A model generated the notes under the pieces. The model worked only from the letters and a program-made list of their open reading frames with translations. It was not told the origin of the DNA and did no database searches. From Mortierella alpina (Eukaryota; Mortierellomycota; Mortierellomycetes; Mortierellales; Mortierellaceae): DNA of 64,000 bases. The stretch covers positions 186,001 to 250,000 of the forward strand of contig JANATF010000020.1 of the NCBI GenBank assembly GCA_029449245.1, given 5' to 3'. The position numbers and the translations under genes are program-made. Positions 32,921 through 44,093 of this stretch are shown piece after piece; the stretch's first letter is position 1; every line of letters begins with the position of its first letter.

Positions 32921-33956
32921 ATGCCCGAACCCACTGCAGGAACGCGGCTCATGGGCGACGCCTCTCCTGATGCCGTCCGCACCATCGAGGACTTTCTGTC
33001 CCGGGCAAAGGCCGACCCCGTCCCTGCGGACATGCCCGAGGCCACTCTCCAGGCAAGCTGACCTACTCTGTTGCGAATGTCGGACCAGCCGAGGCATCTC
33101 TTGACTCACAAACTCAAAATCTAAACCAACACACTACCCACCGCCCACCGCCACTACCACCACATTGCGCTCGCCACTCGCCTCCTCTAGGTCTACAACG
33201 ATGCTCAGAGCCGCCTGCCCAGCCAATGCAGGTTCTTCCATGTCGCGAGCGACTACTACGACTGGCCCTACGAGCAACGAGCACGGGTCCTGGCCTCTCC
33301 TTCCACATTCCACCTCTGCAAATCCCTAATCTTTGAAAACACGAAATGGAAGCAGAACGACGCCAAAGCCAAGGACGAGGACAGGTACTGGTGCGTGCTC
33401 GTCCAGTACGAGGGCTCAGTCAACATCACCAAGCTGGAAAAGGCCGTCCGAGAGCGGACAGGCGACAGCAGGAAGGGAATGCACCTCAGGATTGCCCCTG
33501 CCGAAAAGTCCCTGGAATTGACAGGACACACCACCAACGGCGTCAGCCCAGTCGGTAAGAAAAGCCTCTTGTTGCTTGCTTCTTGCTAAGCTTGGCGAAT
33601 GCAGCCATGGATATGCGCTAAAGAAACTATGTTTTCACTATTTGCCTTGTGGAACCCAGGAATGACGACGGATCTTCCCATCTTGATCTCAAGTGGCATC
33701 GCAGACTTGTCGGTAAGCTAGCTCTGCTCTCCTTTGGTCCGCAGCATGGATATCTTTGCTGTAAGCACTTGAGTCGGGCGTAACTGACTCGCATTGGGGT
33801 CGTTTTTTTTATTTTATTTTTTTTGGCTTCCTTCCCGTTTGTCGCCATTAGCCAGCCATCCTGTATCTGGGCGCAGGACATGTCGACTGGAAGATTGCAC
33901 TCTCCGTGCAAGAACTCGTCGATAAGTGGAACGCAACCGTCATTGACTTTTCTTGA
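32921..33956 (+). CDS. YbaK/ProX-type aminoacyl-tRNA deacylase-like protein
   Basis: Four exons (32921-33052, 33191-33554, 33660-33712, 33852-33956) join in phase to give 217 residues. The YbaK fold is recognisable by 'HLCKSLIFENTK', the 'KGMHLRIAPAEKS' stretch, 'ELTGHTTNGVSPVGMTTDLPILIS' (catalytic-type Gly/Lys/His region, spanning an intron) and 'ILYLGAGHVDWKIALSVQEL'. Bacterial YbaK and ProX hydrolyse mischarged Cys- or Ala-tRNA(Pro). Fungal members with this longer N-terminus ('FFHVASDYYDWPYEQRA') are uncharacterised; tRNA proofreading is an inference. The first intron has a GC donor (CAG/GCAAGC) and a normal AG acceptor, and no GT donor nearby restores the frame. Confidence 0.85.
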
Positions 33957-34318
33957 GTGCCATCTCGAGTCACAAGAGTTTGAGGGTAGAGTGCCTGATG
34001 GCCACAGCATATAGATTGATCTTGGACACACTTGAAAGAAATACATCTTTGTTCCAATCACGTTCAGCATACAGCATTCTTATCTTTCGGGCGATTCCCA
34101 ATACCAGGAAATGAAAGCCAGGTAAAGATGTCGACAAGCTGACCCGACGATACATTGACTTTGGATCCTCCATCGAGGTTTTTTTTTGACGTTTCTTTTA
34201 CAATGTAGGACGTGGTGCTCTAGTGACGATGACTTTTTTTCTATGGCCAAAACATGGACAGGCTCAGGATTGCTCAGGAATCCAGCTAATCGCTAAAAAA
34301 AAAAAAAAAAAGTCGCGT

Positions 34319-36320
34319 TCAGGACACTGCTTCCTTGCCGTTTTGCTCCACGGATGGATCCGTCAACGGACCCTCGTCCTCCGTCCCTATTACCGGCACC
34401 GTTGGAGCAGGACTTATGGGTGACCTTTCTTTGCGTGCTTCGGTTCCGTCAGTCTCGGTGGGGCTGTATGCATCAGAGTTCCTGACTGGAACAAGCTTGG
34501 CCTCCGGGTTATAATCCTCCTCTTCAAGGTCGTAATCAGCGTTCTCACCATCATCCTCGTCGTCGTCGTCATAATCGTCAACGTTGTCCACAAGGATGGT
34601 CGACCCAGTAGGCAATGAAGGCGTGTCAAAGGCAGGAGGCATCTCGTAGGCAGGAGGCGTCGAAATGGGTGGTGGAACGACTGTTGGTGTAACGGATGGT
34701 GCGTTGGTATCATGGTGGGTGTTGTAAAAAACGGATGGTTGGAACCCATCGTCCATCTGGGACGATACTTGGATGGTCACTACAGAAATAAGGCAAGACG
34801 TGTCAGCCATCTGGCTTTTCCACACTGCAACGGCTGCGATGAACACATCGGCACCCACGACAACCATTTCCATCATTGCCTCTACTATAATACTTACAAA
34901 CGACGTTGATCGTGTAGGTGACAAACAATCCAATAGTCAACAATGTAGGACCGATCCGATCGAGATACCGCCCATCGCTCTTGTCCTGCGCCAGCCCGAT
35001 ATGGCGCCAGTGATATGTCGCAGCCGCATAGAGCAGACAAAGCAGACAGGTCACCATCAAACACACGCCCACGGACTGTCCTATCCGACCAGCACGATCC
35101 ACCAGCTCCTGGTTAACGCCTCTATGGTCATCATCATCCGTGATGGAAAAGTTGAGCAAGGTCATGGCAAGCGCTCCCAACAACATCCCAAACTTGATCC
35201 AGTGGTTGAACGTGCGCTCGTTCGAGAACATGGTGACCGCCTTCTTGAGCGCTGCCTTGTCAGCCTTGCTACGTTTCCTGGTGTCAACATATCGCTTGCT
35301 TGCTGGCGATATGGTTCCTGTGGTCGCAGTGGGTGACGGTGATTGAAATCTTTGCGGATCATCGCCCCCGCCTGCACCCATTCCACCAAAGGTTTTATGT
35401 GGCGTGCTATAGTAAGGCTTTGGCATATCCATATCACACACAATGGGCGACCGCGCTCGCGACGATGACGATGGAGTATAGGCACCGGATGTGATCGCTG
35501 TCGGATTCGAATGGATGGGTGTCGCGTCCAATCTTGCCTTTTTTACAAAGTTGTCTGTTGGCTCCTGAAGGTCCTCTCTTATGGCGAGTGCACTTCCTTG
35601 ACCATTGATCAGAGTCAGGTTACTGTCTCTGCTCCACTGACGGTAAGTTCCCTGATCCCGACGATCGACCGGGAGGAGATTGTTGTTATTGTGTTGTCGA
35701 CGCGAATGAGGTAGTGGCAATCCTAACCCGAGACTCTTCAAACTTAGTCTCTTCTTAAGAGAACGTCTTTTGACGCCTTTTGTCGCCTGCTCCTCATGGC
35801 TCTGGTCGTTGTTTTCACTGCTAGCTGCAGCTTCTACAGGGCTTGATTCAAATGTCATGAGCGACAGCGCAGGCAGGGAATCTGGAAAGTGAATGATGGT
35901 CTCTTGGAAGCGCTCAAAGGAGTTTTTATACCCTGCATTGACGGGGGGCGATGACATGTTTTGCTCGTGTGGAGTGTTAGGCGTAGCATGCCTTGTGTCG
36001 TACTGTTGCGGCTGCTGTTGCTCTAGCGGCTGTTGGTAGGGCTCCAGCTTGCCGTTGAACAGGGCACTAGCAGACGCCAGCTGCAGATTCTCCACGTCCG
36101 CCTCGTCAATAGCATCGTCTTCCTTCTCGTCCAGTGGATTCACATCCGGCTCGGAGCTGAGCGCCGTGTTGCAGAAACTGATGGCGCTGTGGTTGCCTTG
36201 ATCGCTCCCTCTCCGCTGGCCATGGACGCCCGTGCTGCTCCCAGAGCTTCCAGTTGATAAAAAGCTCGACTGTGATCTGGACTGAGGAACGCCCCAGGTC
36301 TTGGTATCTGCTGCTGCCAT
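34319..36320 (-). CDS. DUF202 (Vtc1-like) membrane protein with long disordered ends
   Basis: Two exons (34898-36320 and 34319-34779) give 627 residues. Residues 1-365 are disordered, with Ser/Gln/Asn-rich runs and a basic patch ('KRRSLKKRLSLK', about 195-206). Residues 380-500 form a DUF202 block: 'ERTFNHWIKFGMLLGALAMTLLNF', a second helix 'SVGVCLMVTCLLCLLYAAATYHWR', and a third 'IGPTLLTIGLFVTYTINVV' that crosses the intron. This three-helix unit is that of Vtc1 and the membrane part of Vtc2-4, where it forms the polyphosphate channel of the vacuolar transporter chaperone. No SPX or catalytic tunnel domain is present. The C-terminal 130 residues are acidic and Pro-rich. The role could be an accessory VTC-type membrane subunit, by inference only. 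It converges on the YbaK-type gene. Confidence 0.8.
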
Positions 36321-37587
36321 CCGGTGTGTGTGTGAGGGGAGGTCGGTAGTACAGGTAAGATGAGGGATGGAGGCGTAGAGTGATTAGGTGTCTTGAGGCA
36401 AGAGCGGATAGAGACAGAAGGAGCGCTAGCTGAACAGCGCCCGGCTCTAGAATGGCTCAGCACCTGCGTCAGTGATGCTCAGTGGCCCTGTGGAGTATCG
36501 CAGGGACAGTTATCGAGAGAGAGAGAGAGAGAGAACTAGCACTGAGTAGACTGTCGGCCGAGCTGGGTGCGATGGTCAAGTGGATGTAACGGGTAATTGG
36601 AATGACGACTAGTGTACAATATGGATGACGATGCGGATACAGGATGATGGGAATGCCTGGATACGGCGTGGGTTTACTAAAGGGATCCCTGTCTACTGTT
36701 GATTGTATCAACACAACTGCCGGGTTGGTCCTCAAAGGAATGGGGGATATGGCGGTTGGTGTCCTTTGTCCTTACGCACCGGAGCAAGGAAAACAAGAAA
36801 GTGGATAACAAGCAGCGACAATGCGGGGCACAGATGGTCGATGAGATTAAAAGCGGCGTGAGAGGGAGAGATACAAAGCGCGAAAGGGAGGCAGCAAGAG
36901 AGAGAGTGTGTGTGTGAGAGAGAGGGTGGAGGAGGACATCCACCATGGCTACGAGTTCCTCTTTGCGGTCGTCTCTTGCCTAAGCTATTGCCCACCTTCG
37001 CTCTGCTGTTGCTCTTGAAGCATTAACGTAACAGCCAATGGACGCGGTCCGACCTAGCCTCCTTGAATTCCTTTTTTATCTGGCACTCTCCCCGTTTGAG
37101 GTCAAAATGTCCCTTGGCAAGCCAGGAGAAGGGCCAGCACTTGGGCGGCAGGAGGCGTGCCAAAGAATCCTCACGCTGTTCATGCCCATGGCGCCATTCG
37201 CAACACATGAATAAAGTAGACACTAGCGCGTTGCAACACATCACAGCTCCTGGCAAGGTGTGCGGGCTATTATTGACGAGTGTGACAGGTTGCTATGCTG
37301 CACCGACTAGGAACACGGTGCTGTGTCCCTCATTTGGACATCCAATTATTATTTTCTTGACTAAAATCCAGGGTAGACCTCTTAACGGACACGGAAGTGA
37401 CATGAATCGACTTGGAACACACAGCGATAGTGATGATCCAAGAGGAACCAGGAGAGGAAATAGAGCACCATTCATTCTACACAAATTGCTACCTACAGCA
37501 CAGACCAATTTGCTAACACCATTTCTTTTTCTTTTTTGTTTTGAATGTGACAACTACAGAGTGGTGGAAGGGTATTATGAGGGTGTT
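36321..37587. other. Intergenic, 1.3 kb
   Basis: Upstream region of the DUF202 gene and downstream region of chitin deacetylase (both minus). A (GA)n run lies at about 36,515-36,534 and a GT/GA run at 36,900-36,930. A plus-strand frame 37063-37890 runs into the antisense of chitin deacetylase and has no motif. Confidence 0.45.
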
Positions 37588-38875
37588 CTACAAGGACAAG
37601 ATTGCGGATGCGGCAACGAGGAGCAGACTGGAGACTGTCCATGTGAGTTGGTTTGCTCCAGCCAGCTTGCCAGCACCTGTGATGGTGGTCGGGTCATCCT
37701 TTTCGGGCGTCTTGGCGTCCTCCTCCTTGGAAACGTCCACGTCAGGAACAGCGAGTGGCTTCTGGTCCGAGGGTGTAACTGCTCCAGCAGGCTTCTTGGC
37801 GTCGGCGGCAGGGGCAGGCTTCTTCTCGATGACCGAGTTTTGGTATGGGTGAGGATCGGCCATACAACGAGCAATGTCCATGGGCTGTAGACCCTTCTTG
37901 AGACCCATATCCAGCAAGGGACCAGCAACATTGACGGTCTGCGTGAAGAGATCGTGTTCGAGCGTGATGACACCTCCCTTTAGCTTGGGAACGGTCGAGA
38001 GGGCCCACTTGAAGTTTCGGTAGACCTGCTTGTTGGTGATGGTCTTGTCGGGGATCTGCCAGTCGTTCGAGTCCCAGTCCTTGGTCCAGATCACGGTCTT
38101 GTAGCCCAGCTGGCGAGCAATCTCACGGACACGGTTGTCGACATCACCATAGGGGGGTCGCCAGTACTTGGTCTTGAGTCCCGTCACATCGAACACGATC
38201 TTTTCGGCCCACTTGATCTCAGCTACGATCTGCTCGTTCGTCAATGAAGTCATACCTCCATGGGACCAGGCTACAAGTAGTAGAAAACACCTTGGGATCA
38301 GCGACAAGATACAAAAAAGAAGAGACGAAGAAAATAGAAGCACCAATGAAAAAAAAATTGGACCTTGACTTACTGTGAAGACCAATGTGATGACCTGCCT
38401 TGACCTCAGCAAGCAAGGTCTGAGGATACTCCAACACACGACTGCCGACCACAAAGAATGTGGCAGTGACATTAGCAGCCTTTAGCTTGGTCAGAAGCCT
38501 TGGCGTGTCTTCCGATGGACCATCATCGTACGTCAATCCCCAGGCCTTTTCGCGTGGACAGATCTCGATATCGTCCTTGGCCACACATCCTTTGCAGGTC
38601 CACCAACAAGCATTCTTGGGGACACCGAGCTGGTGATTTGGACAATCCGGGCAGCCGGGGTACTCGGCCTTGGTCACTGGCAACTTTGGCACCTTGGACC
38701 AGTCGATTTCCGAGACCCATTTTTTGACCAAGGGATGGTTGAGGTTAGGCAATTCATCCCCTTTGGGGTATAGCTTTTTTTGTTTGGCACTCATCTCGCC
38801 GGCCATGGCCGATGGGAAGAGGATGGATGCGGCGGCCATGACCAAGGTCATGCTCAAAAAAGAGACTGAACGCAT
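37588..38875 (-). CDS. GPI-anchored chitin deacetylase (CE4)
   Basis: Two exons (38374-38875 and 37588-38270) give 394 residues. A signal peptide (residues 1-25, ending 'PSAMA') is followed by a cysteine-bearing N-terminal segment and the CE4 NodB domain with its motifs: TYDDGP (115-120), the metal-binding HTWSH (167-171), 'RPPYGD' (205-210), 'DWDSNDW' (about 232-238) and 'LEHDLF' with His273. The C-terminal 30 residues are hydrophobic after a Gly/Ala site, a GPI signal. The enzyme removes acetyl groups from chitin at the plasma membrane or wall to make chitosan, abundant in Mucoromycota walls. The only intron splits the HTWSH motif after the first His. All expected catalytic residues are present. 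Confidence 0.95.
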
Positions 38876-40077
38876 CTTTATAAATATCGTCCGCTGTTTG
38901 CTGCTGCTGCTGCGTGAATGTGTGTGAGGGTGTGAGGGTGTGCGTGGAGAGGGTTTGATCTGGGGTATAGAGTAGATCAGTTAGGCCGACTAAGGAAGGA
39001 CCAGAGATCAAAGTCGGTTTGACGCGTGCAGAACTTAAGGAACAGAGGAGGAGGAGGAGGAGGAGGAGGATGAAGAAAGAAAAGAGAACTCAAGGGACGG
39101 TTCGAGCAGAGTTTGCTTATTATACACAAAGCGCGAGAAAGAAAGTCCTTGGGTATGTCGATTATCGATACCATTCCTCTCGCTCCGAGCACTGGACAAA
39201 ATGACAGCAATAAAAAAACAAAAAAAGGTCCTACCCTGGATGGGATTCCTAGCTATGATGCTGATTTGGACCGAGGGAGACGCGACTTGATTTCATTACA
39301 AACCAAGATGAAGTGCGCTCTGTTCGCTTTCTCCCCCCTGGCTATGGGCCGAATTGCTTCGTTACAGTCAAAAGCTCATATCTGGTGGGTCGAGTGTGTA
39401 TAGGAAGAATGAGGATCGCAACCCATGCATCCCGGAGTGTGGCTATGGTCCAAACTATGGCGATATTGCCCAGATGTGGGAGGAAGTCAGCCAGTCAATT
39501 AGTCAGTCAGTCAGTCGCGTGTCAACGCTGCCCGATGTTGCCGTCCGCCCTGCCACATCTGTCCGCACAAAGCATCATCGAGTTGACACGACACGGCAGC
39601 ACTGCGAAGGAGTGAGTGCCCTGTTGCGCAAGTGGACGGTGGATTGTCGCGTAATGCAAAGAATACAACGAGATGGCCGGCAAGGAGATGCAGCTACTGT
39701 ATGCAGCGCCCAGTGCTCGCATGTGAAACGACCCCTGTACCAGGCTTATGACTGGTATGTTTTGTGGCCCCGATCAGGGCTAGTCGCCGCCGCCGATAGT
39801 TCACACCTGCCCTGTGGCCCAATTGCTTATCTCGCCAGCGCACACACTCTCGTTCACGTCCTTCAGCCCTCTCTCTCTCTCTCTCCACTCTTCCTCACAC
39901 CTGAATCTTCATTCTCGCTCGTCCTCATTCTCATTTCGCTCTCTCGCTGCTGGATCGCAGCCTCCCCTCCTCCCCACTCTTTTGTCCGTCGCACCTCCCC
40001 TCCATTCTGCCATTCTCTTGCTCTCTGCTTTCTCCGTCTCGTCTCTCATACCTAATTGTCAAAGACTAATCTCGTCA
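38876..40077. other. Divergent intergenic region, 1.2 kb
   Basis: This lies between chitin deacetylase (minus) and the mitochondrial carrier (plus). It holds a GAG/GGA repeat (39,046-39,070), an AGTC tetranucleotide run (39,501-39,516) and a CT-rich leader with CTCTCT runs (about 39,868-39,890) before the carrier. No coding feature is supported. Confidence 0.5.
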
Positions 40078-41969
40078 ATGTCAGCACAACCACCTTCCAC
40101 AGCCGTGCTCGGGGGGGTCACACCCTCTCAGGCACCACCACGCATCGAGGACAAAAAGAACCAGAAAAAGTTCCATGGCTTCCTGGCCGGAGTGACCTCG
40201 GGCGTCACAAAGCTGGTCGTTGGTCACCCTTTCGGTAATAATGTGCTTCGTTTTGCCCGCAAATTCCACTACGGCCCATCCTTTCTCTTTTTTGAAGTCT
40301 TGTTCGGGCTGATCTAACCGTTGCCACTCTTATCGGATGATAAACACTTTGTGTATAGACACCATCAAAGTGCGAATGCAGGTAAAACGAACTATGCGTC
40401 TCTTCATCTGCTTTTGCACATCGTCAATTGCTCGTGTCTCTTTATCTCACAAACATCTCGCTTTCATGGTGGATCACAGACCTCGGCAGCAGATCGGTTC
40501 AGAGGACCATGGCACTGTCTGACCGAGACGCTCAAGAAAGAAGGGCCGCGTGCACTTTATAAAGGTATTCAATTTGTGTCCCTCTGCGAATCTTTGCCAA
40601 AATGGCGGACAAAGGTGACAGAATCAGTCAAATTGCATCGTGAATGTACAGTTGATTGATACCACGACTCTTTTCGTTTGCTCGTAGGCGCCACTCCTCC
40701 TTTGATCGGTTGGGCATTCATGGACAGCGTCATGTAAGAATCGCAAAAAAAAGCCGATTGTATATTGAAGACAACGAAGACTACAAGAATGCGATCCGCT
40801 AAACCCAAAAAAACTCGCGATCCTTACTTTTCGTACGACAAAAAAAAAATGTCGGACCTTATTCGAATCTTGACAGGCTTGGATCATTGTCATACTACAA
40901 ACTGATCTTGCAAGGAGGCGATCCCAACGTCAAGCTCACACCCTTCTGGAGTGGCATAGCGGGTATCGGTATGTGTGCAGAGATGTAGTGATGTGGAGAT
41001 ATGGAGAGATAGTTTCAGTTCTGAGTAACCTCTGCTTTTTTTTTGTTGTTGTGTACTCATCGCTACGTTTTCGAATTGTGCGGGTGGGGTTGGGTTTTAG
41101 GTGCGGGAGTCACAGTTTCCTTCATCGCAGCGCCGATTGAGCACATCAAGGCTCGACTCCAGATCCAGTACGACGCCAAGTCGAAGCTCTACTCTGGCCC
41201 AATTGATTGTGCACGGCAACTGGTAAAAAGTTGAAGTGAGACATACTAGCCACAACACACACACATACCCCAGGATGACTACTCACCCAAGACATTTGTA
41301 CCCTTTTTTACATGGCTCTAGATACGGAACAACGGCATCACCGGGCTGTGGAAGGGACTTGGAGCGACGTTGTGGTTCCGGAGTTGGTTCTTCATGTGGT
41401 GGTTCAGCTATGAGGTATGTTATTTTAGGACCGCAGAAATTGGATCAGCAAACGTTCAACTTTGGATGCAGCCCACAGACAAACTCACAAGCATGTGTAT
41501 TGTTTTTTTTTTTTTTTTTTTTTTTTTTATAGAAATACGCGGCTCAGTTGCGCAAGCGGACCAACATGTCTGAGGCAGCTATCAACTTTTGGGTGGGAGG
41601 ATTGAGTGCCAACACCTTCTGGTTGTTTGCTTTCCCCTGTGGTATGTCACAGTAGCGTGCTTGGTCACTCTCACACAACTGAACGAAGTAGGCGCGACGG
41701 AACGCTCACAAACAATTGACCCTCTTCCCTCAATTGTTATATCGTTACTTCTAGATGTGGTGAAGAACAAGATTATGACTCAGCCCGACGTCAAGAATCC
41801 ACCGTTCCCTACCATTGCCAGCTGTTTCAAGCATGTCTATCGCACAGATGGTCTCAAAGGATTCTACAGAGGATTTTTGCCTTGCTTGCTTCGTGCGTTC
41901 CCCACAAACGCTTGTGCACTCACTTCCTTTGAATTGACTATGCGCTGGCTCAGGAGGATTGACGAGTAA
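40078..41969 (+). CDS. Mitochondrial carrier (SLC25 family)
   Basis: Nine exons (40078-40234, 40359-40381, 40480-40564, 40688-40733, 40877-40968, 41101-41222, 41322-41414, 41533-41641, 41755-41969) join in phase to give 313 residues. All three repeats carry the PxD/ExxK/R signature: 'PFDTIKVRM', 'PIEHIKARL' and 'PCDVVKNKI'. The first and third signatures are each split by an intron after the phenylalanine or cysteine. Carriers move metabolites across the inner mitochondrial membrane. The 'PPLIGWAFMDSVM' second helix is distinctive but I cannot assign a substrate; it is nearest in feel to the amino-acid/carnitine/ornithine branch. Exon 2 is only 23 bases and intron 7 ends in a run of 26 T. Confidence 0.93.
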
Positions 41970-42173
41970 TACTATTATTATTTTCAAAGCGGAAGACTTT
42001 GTCCATATACTTATTTTTTATCTGTCCGTCTGTCTGGGTCGTCTGTCTGTGTTGGGGGTATGAGCGTTATTGAGGGAGGGGAGGGGGGGGGGAATGGTCA
42101 TGATGCCGAGTTCTAGTACTGAAGAAAGTCGCAGGGGTAAAATAGAATTGGATCACAGGTCCAACAAAAAAAA

Positions 42174-43692
42174 CTATCGCCGAGTACCCTCTGCAGAAAA
42201 GAGCTCTGCCGCCCGACGGCGCCGAGAATTCTCTGGACTTCCCTCGGGAGGATGGCTATCATCGTTGCTGTCATAACCTGTTGATCCACCTCCTACTGGA
42301 CTCGCAACCCCTCCAGCGCCTCGCACAGCGTTCGCTCCCGACACCGAGCCTCTGTCAGAGCCACTGTTGCGACGTCCTTCCCTGTCATAGCTGGGTCTTG
42401 TGAACTCATCCCGATACGACTGCATGTTGGCACGGGGAGGTGTCAGCGACCGACGCGACGTGAAATCGTCTCGGTCGTTCACATAGCGATCCCTTGCACG
42501 TGGTGGTTCCAAATCATCGTCGTCCTCATACACAGCCTTATCGTTATGGAGCAACTGGTCCGTCGACACCAAGTCCGATGTGAACTCGTGCTGTCGTCCC
42601 TCCCAGTCGTTATGCTTGTTCCGAAGACTCTGTGGGTATTGATCCGAAGGCCGAGGCGAGCCAAGCGTACCGAGGGTGCCGACCGCTGCAACGGCCGTGG
42701 GCGACATGGGCACAGGTGGAGGGATATAGCTGCTGCGTTGCATGTTGCTCATCATCATTGCATTCGAGTCGCCACCGTTGTCTTCCATGTTCTGGTCCGA
42801 GCCATAATGATACTGCTGATCGTTCTGGCTGTAGTTGTAGTACTGTTGGTCGTGATCTTGATCAGAGAACCCGCCTTGGTTGTTAGGATAGTCAGCGCTC
42901 TGGTAATGGCTATTGGTGTTGAACGTCGGCTGCGTCGGAGTCGGTGCATAACTGCCGCCATGTCCAGAGCTGGCCGAGGTGTACGGCCGTTCAAAGATGC
43001 CGGCCTTGGTCCTCCTCTTTCGCGTTCGCAGATACATGAATGCTCCAGCCAGTCCAGCGACCACAACGACCGCAACCACGATGCCAATGATCGCGCCCTT
43101 AACGAGACCACCACTGCTCTCACCGCCGTTAATGGGGGCCATGTATGGGACGGGTGCGTCCGTAAAGTTGAATCCATAGGTGGTGCAGTCTCTGACCCAG
43201 TTCTGCTGGTTGTCGATCGAGGGCAGCGACTTGCCCTGGGTGGCGATGCAGGCAAGACAAGACGAAAAGGCGTTGAAGAACTGCGAGTTGCATTGGCAGC
43301 TGCCGAGAAGCGGTGTTACGGTGTCTGTTGGGGATTTCCGGTCATATGGCGCAGAGACAGACATTCACAGAGGTCAGCCATCAGTGCAAGCACGAAAAAA
43401 AAAAAAAAAAAAGGAGAGTCGGAAGGTGGAATGAATCTCCTATTCTGGCCAAGGAGCCGCGACCGCAAAACTTACAGACAGCATCGTGCTGCAGGGCAGC
43501 ATCAGAGGCTCCTCCGCCGCAAGGGCCGAGCATCGTTGTCACGGCACTGCAGCCCGTCGTGGCGCAGTGTTCGATGATTGGGTCTGATTGAGCCAGGGCG
43601 GTTGGGGCCATGGTCGCGAGCACAGAGAGCGTGCTCAAAACAAGAGCCATGGAATTGCGACCCCAGGAGGGGGTGCGGCGTTGGATGAGCAT
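42174..43692 (-). CDS. Cysteine-containing single-pass surface protein with disordered tail
   Basis: Two exons (43476-43692 and 42174-43324) give 455 residues. A signal peptide spans about residues 1-32 ('ALVLSTLSVLATMAPTALA'). The short exterior (33-150) has paired cysteines ('HCATTGC', 'GPCGGG', 'GSCQCN', 'SSCLACI', 'RDC') that probably form a small disulfide-linked domain, known in many fungal surface proteins but without assigned function. A Gly/Val/Ala helix (about 162-185) is followed by RTRKRR. The interior is disordered: Tyr/Gln/Asp-rich ('DHDQQYYNYSQ'), then Arg/Ser/Gly-rich with many RRxS sites likely phosphorylated. The general plan matches the mucin-like protein at 14-16 kb. It converges on the carrier gene with 204 bases between stops. 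Confidence 0.75.
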
Positions 43693-44093
43693 TGGTCCGA
43701 GTGTGTTTGTCGAAGGGGAATCGGGCACCGTCCTGGGAGGAATTTGGGAGGAAAGGGCAATGTAAGGCAGGAATGAGGAGAGGAGGAGAGGGCGTCAAGA
43801 GGAATGGCGAGATGGAATGACGAAAGAGAGGTGTCGAGCTGTCAAAAAAAGAGGACCAAAAATACAAATACAAAAAAAATGTTTTGTGCCCTCGAGCCAC
43901 GAGCGCGGGAAGTCCACCTGCCGTTGGCTGGACTAAAACAAAAATAGAATCGTCGTCACACGAGAGCAAGAGCGAGCAGGGCCTCGGCTTTCATGGCGTT
44001 ACGGGAGATGCCCGTCAGGGCTCAGTTCCATCGTTCTACGCCGTGCCAGGGCTCGCCTTTTATTACTCTTGTCGGATGCATGTCCAGGTATCG
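43693..44093. other. Intergenic, 401 bases
   Basis: Spacer between two minus-strand genes. It contains the promoter of the surface protein and the 3' end region of the acyl-CoA synthetase. A/T-rich runs occur at about 43,845-43,880. Nothing else is seen. Confidence 0.5.

Noticed and set aside
37063-37890. 275-codon plus-strand frame
   Set aside because: Its right third is antisense to the chitin deacetylase tail and the rest has no motif or plausible codon pattern.
42546-43577. 343-codon plus-strand frame
   Set aside because: It lies antisense to the single-pass surface protein, whose frame has a signal peptide, a membrane helix and a valid intron. The plus frame has no domain.
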